A stretch of DNA of 64,000 nucleotides from Symbiodinium microadriaticum (taxonomy: Eukaryota; Sar; Dinophyceae; Suessiales; Symbiodiniaceae): the NCBI GenBank assembly GCA_001939145.1, contig LSRX01000814.1:7754-71753 (forward strand), in the 5' to 3' direction. The stretch's first letter is position 1; every line of letters begins with the position of its first letter. A program made the translations under genes and the position numbers. The notes beneath the pieces were generated by a model. The model ran no database searches. It was not told where the DNA came from and worked only from the letters and a program-made list of their open reading frames with translations. Below, piece after piece: positions 1 to 12,400 of this stretch.

Positions 1-2733
1 AAAAAAAAAAAACACAAACACACAACTCGGCCGCTTCCGGCTCTCGAAGGTGTCTGGACCACTTGGAGCCCGACGGCGGCTTGAGCTTTTTGGTGTACCT
101 CGACTGCCTGGAAGGTTTGGTATTTCGCCGAGCTGAACCCGGGGTTCGAAGAAGACTTGCGGCCCTTTGTCTCGACGGCTGCAAGGTGTTGATGGGGCTT
201 GGCTGTACGCCTTAAAGTGGGACGGAAGCGATCTGGACCCCTCCCTTTCCAGCAGCAATCGGACTGCGAAGTATCGCAGGGCCTTGAATGCCTGCTGGTG
301 AAGGAGCTCTGGAGGAGGACCTGCACCGTGAAACGGAATGAAAAGGCCGGGCGAAGGGTATTTTCAAGCGAAGGATTGAAGACCGTTTGGACTGACACTG
401 ATCGCAGATTGCCAAGCCCTAGAATCCCTGATGCCTTCAGCTCTGTCCAAGAATGCCAAGCAAACCAACCTCCAACCGCCCCCCTTGGGGGTGTGCAGTC
501 CGCCTGGATCCGGGGCCGCTGTGCCGAGAGTTCACGGAGCGACTCCGACTCCGGGGCAGGGGCCCCTGCGCAACTGCCGGGGCCTCACTGACAAAGAGCA
601 GCTCTCTCCGAAAGCCGTGTGGTTGAAGGGGCTAGCTGCCTGTCTTGAGGCTTGTAGTATGAGGTTGCTACAAGGGCTATTACTCAGGACCACAAGATAG
701 CAATAGGGGTTGGTATAACGACTAGGGACTAGGGCTGGGTTTTGGGATTAGGGGGTCTGTGTTTCGGGTTTCGGGCTTGGATTTGGATTTTGGCGGGGTG
801 GGAGGGTTCTGAGAGTCAAGCTTAGCAAAGCTCCAGATGCGAAGCTTGAGTTGTGATCACAGATCCAACGGCAGTAGCGCGTCGCTAGGAAGGGCTTCAA
901 GGCTACATCCCGGACGCTCATAAGTCGTGTTAAGGCGCTGTTTATAGGGTGTATAGAAGCCCGATGCACAGCGACTGCACGAGGCCGGGACGGATGGGGA
1001 GCGCTGCATCCCGGAAGGGTTCGGCATCTGCTCCAGCGAGCGTGCCTTTGTTGTGTCGGAGGTCATATAGCCCAAGCCTAGCGGGTCCTACCGTCAAAGA
1101 AAGCTAATGTGCAAAGGGGAGTTGCAGAAACATGCGACCCTGCGTATTACAGAATAAAGTCATGGCAAGTGGAGGCCTTCGAAGAGAGGATGCCCAGACA
1201 AAAAGAAACCCAAAAGGCTCTTGAGCCTTACCTGCAGGGATCACGGTTGTGCTTCTGCTTGGGGCTAGAAGTACGCTTATGGGTGTATCCTGATGATCCC
1301 TGCTTAGATCCGACTTGATCAGTAACTCCTAAGTATAACCCTGCTTATAACCCCTCTGATACATCCGCGCAGCTGCTTTCAAGAACAGGGAGAGCCCTGG
1401 ACCGAGCATCCCACCGATCCGCTCCGCCGCGGAACACTCGGCAAGGCACCGTTCAAGGCACCTGAGTCGTCGAAGCTTGAGGGTTTAAGCTCTCAGGGCT
1501 TGAGGACTTAAGGATCTCGTGGGTTAAGTCGGATGGGAACGGGAGTTTTTGAGTTGCGGGTGCTCCCGGCAGAAACCACTGCTTCACATGAGACTCGAAG
1601 TTGTATGGCCGATCTTCGACGACGACCTCTGTCCCGAGATGCTCCGTCGTGCAATACAGAGCTGGCAATGCTCCCACCATTGTCCAAAACTTCAGTACAG
1701 CTTGACATGGGACCGTCAGCAAAGGGTTGCCTGCTGTGATATGGACCCTTCTCCTAGCAGAAATTCCGACATCCGAAACCTGAAGCAGATGCGTTGGAGC
1801 TTTGAACCGACAGTGGCCTGCCCCATCAGCGCGGGTGGGTCCGGCAATGGCAGGTGTGCTTCCACCTCGGGGCACTTGGAGCTGAGGGCTTCAGATCTGC
1901 ACACTGGCTCTTTCGCGGTTCATAGAGCTCGTGGGAGGACCGGAGCTCCCAGAAAAGGTGAGAACTTGCACGCTGAGGCTCTCGCTACGGGGATAGGCAG
2001 ACCTTGGGCACCCGCACAAGTGAAATTGAGTACTTGCAGGAGTTTGAACATTCTGCGAAGGTCCTGCTTTACTGAAACATCATGACAGCTTCCGAATAGT
2101 TGATATTTCCTTGCATTGTACAAAATGTCCAGCTCCGCGCTGCTGTATGCCCCCTACCCACAGCTGCAACGAGACATGCTCCCTGTGAGGGCTTGGTGCC
2201 GAGCGAGCGATCGATGAGCTTAGGTGGCTCTTTGCGATGCCGCAGCTTCTGCAGTTGCTCCTGGCCAGTCGGGTCTGCCACTCTGTTCCACTTGCGAACT
2301 ATATTGAGATCTTGGTGGGAAATCATCGCGTTGACAGTCATGTCCTGCATGCACTGATAAACTTGCAATCCGACCCACATCCAAGATCTCGCTTCCGCTG
2401 CATTGTTTCGCACGGCCGACAGCGGACATCTTGTTTGGGCCTTTGAGATGGACACATCCACTGTCTGCTGTGCGGAAGGCAACAGGAATCATTTGTCTTT
2501 GTGGTCTGTCGAAAGAGCATCTTCGAAGTTCAGCGCCTTGTTGCTTTACTTTTCTCTTTTTCCTCAGGCATATCTACTTTTCTCTCTCCCTCTCTCTCTC
2601 GTTTCTGTAGGTGCCCCCATGTCATGTGCCCCGAAGATTCCTATAAGACCCCAGGAGCAATCCTCACAGGGAACTCTCGTCTCTCGTCCCCATTCTCCAA
2701 TGCCTAAAGGTCTCTCCAAAAAAAGAAAAATTC
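1..2733. other. No gene recognised; telomere-like islands
   Basis: Begins with A12. G-rich telomere-like islands at 703-797 and 1477-1540. A protein-like minus-strand stretch near 1605-1665 (TEVVVEDRPYNFESH, donor GTGAAG) may be an exon but is unassigned. Confidence 0.4.
703..797 (+). repeat. Degenerate TTTAGGG-like island
   Basis: G-rich with repeated pieces such as actaggg, gggttttgggatta and gtttcgggtttcggg. Orientation TTTAGGG on the plus strand. Confidence 0.55.
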
Positions 2734-2868
2734 CAGCTGCCGCAGCTCCTCTGGGCTCATCCAAGTGTTCGGCTTCAGGTCCTTGGCATCGGAGCGAAAG
2801 TTTCGGAGGAGTTTCTTCACGAATGCTAAGTTACCGTGAGCCTTGAACTGCAAGGCGTCAATGACACC
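2734..2868 (-). CDS. Candidate exon GVIDALQFKAHGNLAFVKKL
   Basis: 135 nt, acceptor GGCGGTTTCAG, donor GA type (GAATTT), phase 0-0. Continues LRNFRSDAKDLKPNTW and MSPEELRQL. Balanced soluble composition; family not recognised. Confidence 0.4.
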
Positions 2869-3096
2869 CTGAAACCGCCAAACACCGAGCTTGCTTTTTA
2901 GAGCCTCAGGCAATGGCTATGACAACCTTTCCGCCCGGCTCTTCCTTGATCACCTTCGCAGGTAACCAGTCCTGGGTCGACAGCTCACGAGGCTACCTTG
3001 CCGAAGAGGGCACACACCGAACGGTTCCCGAGGGGACGCAGCATGAAATCGAGTACATAGAAGAACAAAGAGACGAGCTGTAGTCTTTCTCTCTCA

Positions 3097-3150
3097 CTAT
3101 CTATCTACGTATCTATCCATCTGTCTATCTATCTATCTATCTATCTATCT
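3097..3150. repeat. (TATC)n microsatellite
   Basis: Tetranucleotide tract with a few substitutions. Confidence 0.9.
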
Positions 3151-3564
3151 GTTTGCGTGTCTACGCAAGCATGTACATGCGTACATATGTAGGTATGTAT
3201 GTATCATTCACAAGCGAACAAGCAACGGGTATTTGAGGGTATTTGCTATTTCAATAGCATATGACTGCAAGTTCTAACAGGGCATGATATAGCTGTGTCT
3301 GTTTCTGAGACTTTTTGAGCAGAAGGGTCCCAACAGCCGTTGACCGTGAAATGCTCACAGATCCTGGCAACTTAGGCTTTCTATACGACCCTTAGACCCA
3401 TAATGAACCTACCATGTTTCATGACCCCTGTAGTCTGCGTTGTAAGTAACAAGAATCTGAATGAAGAATGATTCCTGGAAAGAGTCCAGTTTTTGGGTTC
3501 ATAAGTGCGCAGGATTCAAGGTACCCTCTATGCGTTCATTGAGCTCCCTGTGGGCACCCTGCAC

Positions 3565-3802
3565 TGTGTGTGGCGGAGTGGTACTCCACATAGTCGCCCT
3601 TCTTGAAGGTGGGCGCCTGCGACATGATATCGCTTCGGACTTCGCATCCGGTGGACGCTGAGAAGACGACGACTTTCTGGTTTGCAGGGTTGGTTGATCC
3701 TGCCGATGTCCGTTCTTGACCGTATGCAGGCAACTATGCAACACAGCAGCAAACACGGCCAACCATCCAACAAGTTGGAGCTGTGATTTGGACGATTTTG
3801 AA
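3565..3802 (-). CDS. Two exons with a GDYVEYHSATH motif
   Basis: 3764-3802 (FKIVQITAPTCWM, acceptor AAAGCAG, donor GTTGGC) and 3565-3616 (APTFKKGDYVEYHSATH, acceptor TCGCAG, donor GTGCAG) join in phase 0. The GDxVEYxSATH pattern recurs in many dinoflagellate proteins as I remember them, possibly a small beta-barrel domain; this is from memory and unchecked. The first exon resembles one at 42128-42175. The second exon could instead start at 3657. Both ends of the gene are unknown. Confidence 0.45.
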
Positions 3803-5274
3803 CTGCTTTGTGCTCAAGACCGGTGCACCACAGGGGCAGAACATGGGACGTTCATCTCCAAGCCATAAGCCCCATAACACAGTCTTAAATGCGCATGGCG
3901 CTGTCGCTTGGGAACCGGGGAGACTTGTTACACGGCTTGACAGCATCTGCAAAACTTCTAATTGCGAAGCAGTCTAAGACATTCTGGCTGAAGACAAAGA
4001 GCACCACACGTGAGGCTCATGTTCGTCTAGGCAAAACAGCCCAGCCCGCAACGTATAGAACCGATTTGGATCAGTCAGTCAAGTTCTGTCTGGAACCTTG
4101 TAATGTACATGAAGAATAAGAATCACTTTCTTTCTGCTCATGCACAGAAGTCTGCCTTATCCACAGTAAGTAATGTCTCATGATTCACCACTTTTGGGAA
4201 CTTACCGGTGATGCAGGATTAAGCCCATGGAACACCAGGGCCTGAAAAGCCCTGTAGAAAGCCCGAAAGATCTCGTAGAACACCCGCAAAGTCGTGTAAC
4301 AGACCTACAGGAACCAACACTGGAAACCCCTATAGCCCCATGTAAAAAAAACAATCCAGCAACCGCATCGAAACCTGTAGCATGACCTTCGCATGATGGA
4401 GCTTAAGAAGCTGCTGTCTTTGCCCGGGTTGCCTTCGGGGGCGGTGGACCTTCTGCAGCCTGGCGGGAAGGAAGCTCAGGGTTTTATAAGGCAACACAGG
4501 TGGGTATATAGGGCTGTAAGGGCAGGAGTTCAAGTTTCCATGAAACCGGAAGCAGAATGTGTACCGGTACCGTACCTTAGAACTTCTTCATGTCCCCACC
4601 CTGGTAACCTGACTTTAGGTTCCGAAAGAAGAGTTCAGGAAAGAGTCATGTGAGGCACTGGGGATAGCTTAGGGCTTCAAAGTCTGAGGCCAGAGGCTTC
4701 AGCGCTTGAGGGACTTAGGGGTCTTCAAGGCGTGATCGTTTTGGGGATTTCATGGCTTGACGTGCTGGGGCTCCTTTGGTTTGAACGCTCCGGGTTTCAG
4801 CCTGAGCACCACCCTGGCCAGAGACTACCAGGCTGACAGTCCAAGCAGGCAGCAGAGTGAACCATGCAGAGGGGCGTTCAACAACATGTGGGCCGTACAG
4901 AATCCTATGCACTTCCTCAACACATGGCCCCATTACGCCCTAAATTGCCGGTGCCTCATATACTTGTACCTTTCACGGAGAAAGCGTCAAAACCCCGAGA
5001 CTCGCTCACCGAAACCTTGCGCACGTCAGTCGAAACTTGCAGGGATGGCCTTGGCCTCGGTGCAACTACGAGGCTTCGTCTTCTGACTTTGAGCACTCGC
5101 ATGTCGGGTAATGTCTAGCTCCAAGTGTCGAGACTCAGGCGTTGAGGGGTTTCGTCGGCTCTCTTGGCGGAAGCTCTTGCTGTCCCAGTACCAGCCGCAA
5201 ATCCTAAACCTTTCCAAGCCTAGGCAGACAAACACAAGCGCAGAAGACGGCAACTGCCTTCGTTTTTGCTAAAC
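3803..5274. other. No gene recognised; degenerate repeats
   Basis: Holds a C-strand degenerate short-period repeat (4225-4345) and G-rich telomere-like sequence (4655-4760). Confidence 0.4.
4225..4345 (-). repeat. Degenerate short-period repeat, C-strand orientation
   Basis: Units such as aaagccctgtagaaagccc, cgtagaacacccgc, acctacagg and aacccctatagcccc resemble the complement of the 44573-44712 repeat. Confidence 0.5.
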
Positions 5275-5335
5275 CTTCCAGTGCAGATGCGAGGCTTCGT
5301 CAAGCAGCTGCTGCACGATAATCTGGATTTCGGAC
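5275..5335 (-). CDS. Candidate exon SEIQIIVQQLLDEASHLHWK
   Basis: 61 nt, acceptor AACAAG, donor AAG/GTTTAG, phase 2 to 0. Amphipathic helix. It lies downstream of the NEK kinase exons on the same strand and could be a tail exon of that gene or part of the next one. Confidence 0.35.
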
Positions 5336-6405
5336 CTTGTTTGCACATTAAGGGGTTCGGAGGAGCTGTTCGAGCAGGAATTCGGACGGAAACTTCGGCA
5401 AAGAGAGGGCTCTAATGCATACTCTAGACAGTATGATCCTTGTTGTAATAAAGCTCCGTGAAACGATCCCCACATGCAAAGATATCCCGGAATCATTTTA
5501 TGGGATACAAGTGTATATTGTTTGAGGGCTTGTCGAAGGCGGTAGGGGGTCTAGCCGTCGGATCCCTCCTGAACCCGTGTCAGTGATATAATGTAAACAG
5601 CTGTATTATGCACATCAACAAAAGGACAACCAACATGCTTTGGCACAATATAATGTAGCACATCCTACTGTAAAAGAATATAGCACAGGATGATGATGTG
5701 ACCTAGTCTACAACAGAAGAGCACAGTAATCGCGGCCGTAGAGATTCTACAGATTTAAGTTTATATATCCGGGCTTGTAGGTTCCTTTGACGGATTCGTA
5801 CTCAATTGCTCGAAACCTCTCCGCCGCAAGCAAAATGAAGAATCAGGCAGTGAAGCTGATCTGCAGCACCACTGAACCAATACCGGAAGCCCGCAGCACC
5901 AAACTAACCAAAACGGAAACCCTGAACCCACAAGCGGCAACACACCAAGCCTGTAAATCCTAGGCCTAAGCCTGAAGGGACCTAGCTTTTCTGAGGCCCC
6001 TGCCGCTTCAGGATGTCGTCAGCACTGGGGCGCCGGCCTACCCGAGCCGAGAAACAGAGACATATTATAGGGGTTTTGGGTTGTGTGAAAAAAACACACT
6101 CTCATCATAATAATGAGCCTCCCCCCCAAAAAAAAATAGTATTCCTAATTATTTAGGCCCTTATGCTTGCAAGTATATTAACTCGGACATAGAGCTCCTT
6201 GAAAGCCAAACTAAAGACGAAGCTCAGGGCTTGGGGTTGAGGGTGTTAGAAGGAACACTTAAGGGTTTCGGGTATTTTAGATGCTTGCTGCCGTAGCCAC
6301 GACGATCCGACTGTGAGGATGGTTGTTGGGTCTCGCGGAGCTCTTGGAGTCCGTTTCTTGGCTTATTCATGGTACCACAAGTAGATCAGCTTATGGACTA
6401 GACAC
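5336..6405. other. No gene recognised
   Basis: AT-rich patch at 5580-5760 and a C9A9 run at 6120-6137; telomere-like island at 6220-6283. May contain the NEK tail. Confidence 0.35.
6220..6283 (+). repeat. Degenerate TTTAGGG-like island
   Basis: Reads cagggcttggggttgaggg, then ttaagggtttcggg. Confidence 0.5.
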
Positions 6406-6432
6406 CTGCAGAGCCAAGCTCTTGAGGATGAT
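6406..6432 (-). CDS. NEK kinase exon 17: IILKSLALQ
   Basis: Acceptor with a good pyrimidine tract (CTTCCTTTGTCAG) and donor CAG/GTGTCT. Equivalent to helix I. A small exon carrying the RPS motif may be missing before it. Confidence 0.5.
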
Positions 6433-9400
6433 CTGACAAAGGAAGCAAAGCTTCTACTGTTAAAGGATTGTGGGACCGCATACGTCGGTGATTACTAGGT
6501 TGCAGCGTCCCCCAAAAAACGTATGGAAAAAACAGACACCGCGACGGTTCTTTCTACAGGTAGCCTCCCGGCCTGGGTTGCGGTCAAGCATCTCCTCACA
6601 GAGCCTCAGAAGGGAGCTTCGGGGCTTCAGTCCAGAGCCTTCGGGAACACATCTGGAACGATGGCGTTTCTGGGCCCCTCGCAGCCGCACGCATTCGGAG
6701 TAGCCACCAGGCACCAAAGGCCTCAGTCAAAATACAGGGTGGGCCGGTGGGCTCAAGATCGAAACAGCAGGGGTCGGACGTCAGAATTATCCACTTCAGC
6801 GTCGGCTCTGATGAATGATGTCAGATATCGGCTCTTCCACATGTGCCCATCTCCGTGTCTGCAGCTGTCTCTGTCTGTGGCTGAAGATACGCCCTACCAT
6901 GCGCATTGTAAGCTTCTCGACGAGTTATGTGCGGTAGGCTTTCTGAAGAACGACGAAACCTTCTCAGGCCTCAGGCCTCAGGCCCCAGACTTCAGCGCTC
7001 TGGGACATTAGGGCTGTGAGTTGCGCGTCTCGAGGTCCCTTTGCCTCACATCTTTTGAGGCACCCACACCTGGCCGGTGATTATCCGCTGCACGAGGTGA
7101 TGGATATTCTTGCCCTCGAAGGGCACCTGCCACACGAGGCTCTAGCTCTGCACTTTGAGACTAGCTTTCAGCTGTGTGCTTCATTGAAGACGCTCTGGGC
7201 TTCAGCTCAGCCACCTTGAGGGCACAGAGCTCGTAGAGGATGCAGCCGAGAGCCCAGATATCAGAAGGCCAGGCCTCTTGATTTTCAGGTGACTTGCAGT
7301 TTGGACGAGCTTTGGCTAGAAGAGGTTGCTGTATCTTGAAGCGTCGATTGCCCGCACAAAATGTCATAGCGAAGGTCGCAGCTGTTAAAAACTCAGGGCT
7401 GAACATCAAAGCGCAGAATCAGGGTGCGGGACTGTCTTACATGTGTAGTATGATTGCATTTATCATTGACATTACTACGAGGATTCCTGTGATTACCAGC
7501 GCTGTGAAACCCGGAGAAGTTCAGCCACCGTCTTCGCAGTACATCGACAAACAAGACGGATTCAGCAAGCCGGAGGGCATCATGCATGCAGCCCTGCAGC
7601 ATGGTTTCAGAATGTTCAGGGTGAGACGTCAACGGCCATCTGATTCCAAAATCCCGAAGCCGTTGGGACAAAAGGATCAAGCCAACTTCAACCACCCTCC
7701 CAAGAGCCAGGCATAAGGTTGCTCCTCGCACACCTGCGACGCCGGTGCTTCTCATGCAGGCAGCTGGGACGTCTGCTCCGCCAGCAGCACATAATTAAGG
7801 CTTGGCCGCCGCTCTTTTCGGAACGGGGCGAGCATACAACGCGTTGCCCGAAACTGTGCAGCCTGAAACAACCCCCCTGTTACTAGCGCAGGGATAACGA
7901 CTGGCTGGGCCCTTCTGGGTCTGGGCCGCTCCACTTCAGCTTCAGAATATGTAATTATTGTAGTAATTATAGCTATGTAGCATGTCGTCTTCGGCGCCGC
8001 TACGGTTCGCCCTTCTCCATTCTCCAGACGACCCGAACGCGGCCTTGCCTCAGGGCTCAGGTAGTAAGGAGTCCCAATCTGCGTGCGAGCCTTGGGTACA
8101 GCAGGGTATGTATCACCATGATCCTATGATGGAAGGGCTTTCCATCGGCGGCTGAGCCATGAGTGCTATACAGGTTCAGTTTATAGTATCATGATGCCTT
8201 GATCAGATCCGTGTCGAATCTGGCCTTGACATTCCTGAACCTAAGATGCTGGTTGAAGGCATCAAGCAGAACCTGAAACCCAGGTCAAAAGGAATTTTGC
8301 GCCGATCCCGAGGCCGCTGCGCAGGCTAAAGTGGAGGAGAGCTCCTTGGAGATGCCTGGCAGAGTTAAATGAAGAACTATGATGTGATGTGTCATGCAAG
8401 GGTGATGAATGAGTTTCCAGCGTGTCAGGCTGTGAAGTTCAGACTTCGAAGAGCCCACAAAGCTTCAGGGCACGGGGCTTGTCGGGTTGGAGCCTAGCTT
8501 GCCTAGCATCATAATCATAATTGTCATCGTCAATCTCCTCCTCCTCCTCCTCCTCCACATCATCATCGCTGCAGCGGTCTCAATGACGATGCCAACCCAT
8601 TCGCAACAGCCTCCGCCCACAACCAAAGCATCCAGCTGAAAAGAAGGCGATGTACGCACCAATTCATGCAGGACCCTATTTCCGTTCAGCCAGTGAACGA
8701 TCACATTCCGTGACCCAGTGAGATTGCACTGGGAGGGTCTACCCAGGAGGATGGGAAGGGTGACACCCGCGGAGCCCGAAGCAGCACGGCATGGAAGTCG
8801 ATGGTGTTCCCCATTCCATTGTCTAACGTTTCCAACGGAGGCTTCGACCTTGAAGCATCAGGGTCCAACCTAACATGGCCGGCCGGAGCACGTTGTCATC
8901 GACCAAAAACGCGTCGGGTTGGCCGAAGTCACCCATCTTTAGCACACCTGCAATGCTCTGGGGCAGGCTGCCGCTTTTGCTTGGCTCCAAGACTTGGCTT
9001 CCGGGCTGAGGGTTTGGGGTTCAGGATATGATCTAGGGCTGCTTAAGGTATAGGTATTCTCGATCGGATTGCACGCTAGCGCTCAGAGCTGGACACCTTG
9101 TACTTGTGTGAGCGCAAGATCCGGGTGGCTGCCAACCTAGCCCTGACGGCCAAGTTCACAATCTTAGATCTTCGTCCGCCCAAACTCACAAGGGGCGTGC
9201 CGTTCTTGGTGAGGAAGAAATTCCCCGGCTTCAAGTCCCGGTGAAGGATGTGCCTCCCAGGTTCGGCAGCCTAGTGCTTGCTCACGAGGTCTTCAGAATT
9301 GCAAAAGTGGGTTCTCTAGAACTAACGAGGTTCCGGCTCCCGCTTCATTCCAGGGTGGTCAGAATCAGATAGGCAGATCAGCAACTGGAGTCCAGGAAGA

Positions 9401-12400
9401 GGAAAGGGAAGATGTTGAAGGCTAGGGTCTAAATGCACGAATGCGCGTTCAACAAGTCAACAAAACCTCCTTCAGCTTCCAGGATGTGAAAACCTCTTTA
9501 GAAACTAGAAACACTGCCGGGTCCAACACCCAAGGACGTGAACTTGTAGCAGTGTAGCCTGGCACCCGCAACCTCCCCCGGATGACCAGCTGCAAGCTGG
9601 ATTTCGCCCCTCTCTCGTCATCTACATGCAGCCTCAAAAACTTCATTCGCCAGCCTTTCATGGATGTACTTGAGCGCCAAGGTCGCCTGGGTGAACCATT
9701 TGAGGACCTCTGCAAGAAAGCGTTCAGCTACACTCGGCGGCTTTTGGCTTAGAATCCATGCGGCCCCCCAAAAGTTCCGCATCCGGCTTGCGACACCCGA
9801 AGCGTCAGTTCAAGCTCTGTAAAGCCGTCATGGCGGCCCAAGCCAGACAAATTGCAGAGCAACAATTTTCGGATATTTATGAGTAGCTGTGGACTACGGA
9901 TCCTGGGCCTGGTCTTCTGCGATGGGCTGGCGTCTCCTTCGCACTCCGTTTTAGGGGATTTGGGGAGTCTTCGGCAAGTTGGAAGCTTTAGAGCTTCCGG
10001 GTCGCCGCAAGCCCGGCGCCGAATTTAGGAGGATCCCCGCCGCATGCCTCAACCTATGGCAAAACTCTGCTAGGACTAGGGGCATCCTCTTGGCAATGTA
10101 CTCTGCAGAATTCGTCCGTAGCAGCCACCGACCCCTGCTTCCAGTCTGAACCCATGACCCTAAACTCTAAACCCCAAAGCAAGCACCCCTATCAACCCTA
10201 AGTAAAGACTAGCTTGTTCCCGATATCGCATTTCAAACGAGCTCACTGTGGGTCCTTCTCGCTTGGTCGATCCGTTTCGTGAGGTCGCCACCTCTACTGC
10301 TGACAAAAACCCTTTGAGACAGGCAGGGTTTGTAGCAGCCTAAGGCTTTCAAACTTCCGGATTTTCCGGTGTCTTTTCGGAGAGCTCTGCCGGGGCGACG
10401 TGCAATGATATTCGGAATAACCGGGACAATGTTGGTGACTGCTTATGACATTCACACCCATTCGGTCCAAAAGCAAGCCGGGCGATTCATAACTTGTGTT
10501 TTTCACCTTCATACCCAAATGGCCAGCCGGGCTTGTTTTAAAAAACCTTATGAGGCGAGGCATGTAGCAGATACATGAAGGAAGGAAAGAAGGAAGGCAG
10601 GAACGAATGTATGAATGTACGTAAGTGCATAGGTACGTATGTGTACGTGTAGGGAAGCGAAAGATCTAAACCTCAGACTGGCAATCCAATCGAAGTTGTA
10701 CATACTACTATACGTTTAGAGCCCTAAACTAAACATGAGCCAACCTCAGTGCTTACCGGGCCTTCGCAAAAGTCCATCAGCAACGCGAACCTGGCGAGGA
10801 GCAGGACTTCTCTGCTCCCCAAACCCATGAACCGGGTCAATGCCGGGCCTAGACGTCGAAGCCAATCAAGCGTCTGTATGAGCTCGGTACCCGAGATGGA
10901 ATCTCAACTACTGGATAACCTTGCGAACTTGTACCATACTGTATCTGTATGGTTCAAGGGAAACGTCCTGGCCGAGGCATCGGAGGTCTGTTCCGGATTA
11001 CGGCGCCCCCCCCCCCACCCCGCAGGTCCCAAGAACACCACCATGAAGCCTCTGCCAAGTCTGAGTCTAAGTGTGCGCGGGCGGACCAGCCAGCTTCGGT
11101 AAAGCTGTCCCGGTAACGCACGATGTACCTGATCTGCTGGGCTTGGGCTCTATTGGCTCCGGGTTGGATGATTCATGGCCTAAGCCGGGCGGGGTGCTAC
11201 AACACGAGGATCCAACCTTCTGCTCATGAGCTACTCATGAACACATGATGTGAGAAGAGACGGCGAGGATGCAAGAAAATCAGGACACACTCAGTGACGG
11301 CAACCGACAAAGGAACTTTCGGGATACATGAAAGTGGCTGCTCCCTGCCAATCGCAGCAATATTTCACTTAGGACCTTGATGGGTTTCGGGAGCTTGCTA
11401 ATCTCACCGTTCGGGAACACTCTTGATGCCCGTCAGGAATCGGCCCTTGTGGGAATACAGAACTGAGATGAACTGAGCTGCCCCACGGATGCTTCAGCAT
11501 TGCCAGGCATGTGCCCTGCTCCGAATCCCACAACAGGCACAGAAAGACAAGGCGCCAAGCTGCGGCATGGAACGACGTGATTCCCGAATGCTGCTTCGCA
11601 ATGCAGGTGTGTAACAGCGCATGGAAGGCTGCTTCTTGAGAGGGGACCCCGAATATGACCCCTGACGATGACGGTAACACCTTCCCACGGACCAAGCATG
11701 CCACATACGGGCCCTATTGGGTCCCCTCTCCCGGCTTTAAAGCCGAAGGCTGGGTTTGCATGTCTCGCCTCCTTGACGGCGTCTCGCAGCTCCTGAGGCC
11801 CAAGGTTCCGCGGTTCTTGGGTTACCCATAGTCCACAGCGTTGAAGTCGAGGTTTGTGTCTCAGCAACAATAGGATCCCTTGAAATTGACCCTGAACGTG
11901 TCTCCTTGGAAGATGCTCGGCTCACGTCCACGAGCTTGCACCTGGACACATCCCTGTCGCTCCACAAAAATCGCACATGCAGCACTCTGGGAGCATTTGG
12001 CCGATAGCCCGACCCTCGAAGCTCGCAGACTCACAAGAAGCGTCAGTTCTGGCTCCAAGCACCATCAGCTAAAGCAGCTACATGCTGTCTATGCCTAACC
12101 CCAAAATCTATGATCTCCAAGTGATAAGCGGCGGACACCATCTTCGCACCGTCTTGGTTCTGGACCTACAGTGGCAGGGCTGTGGTCGTTAGTTCTACAG
12201 GCTTCATCAATGTGCCGGAGCCATCTATCGCTGGGAGGCTTTTGCTCCAGTGCGCGTTGCTTGCTGCGTCGAAAAGCAGCTTTCGTTTGCATTCTCACTT
12301 CCGCATCAAACATGACCACTCACAGAACAAACACAACGCTAGCGCCAAACACATCACCAGCATCTGTGCTGCATCCATGGCAAAACATCAGATGCCCAAA

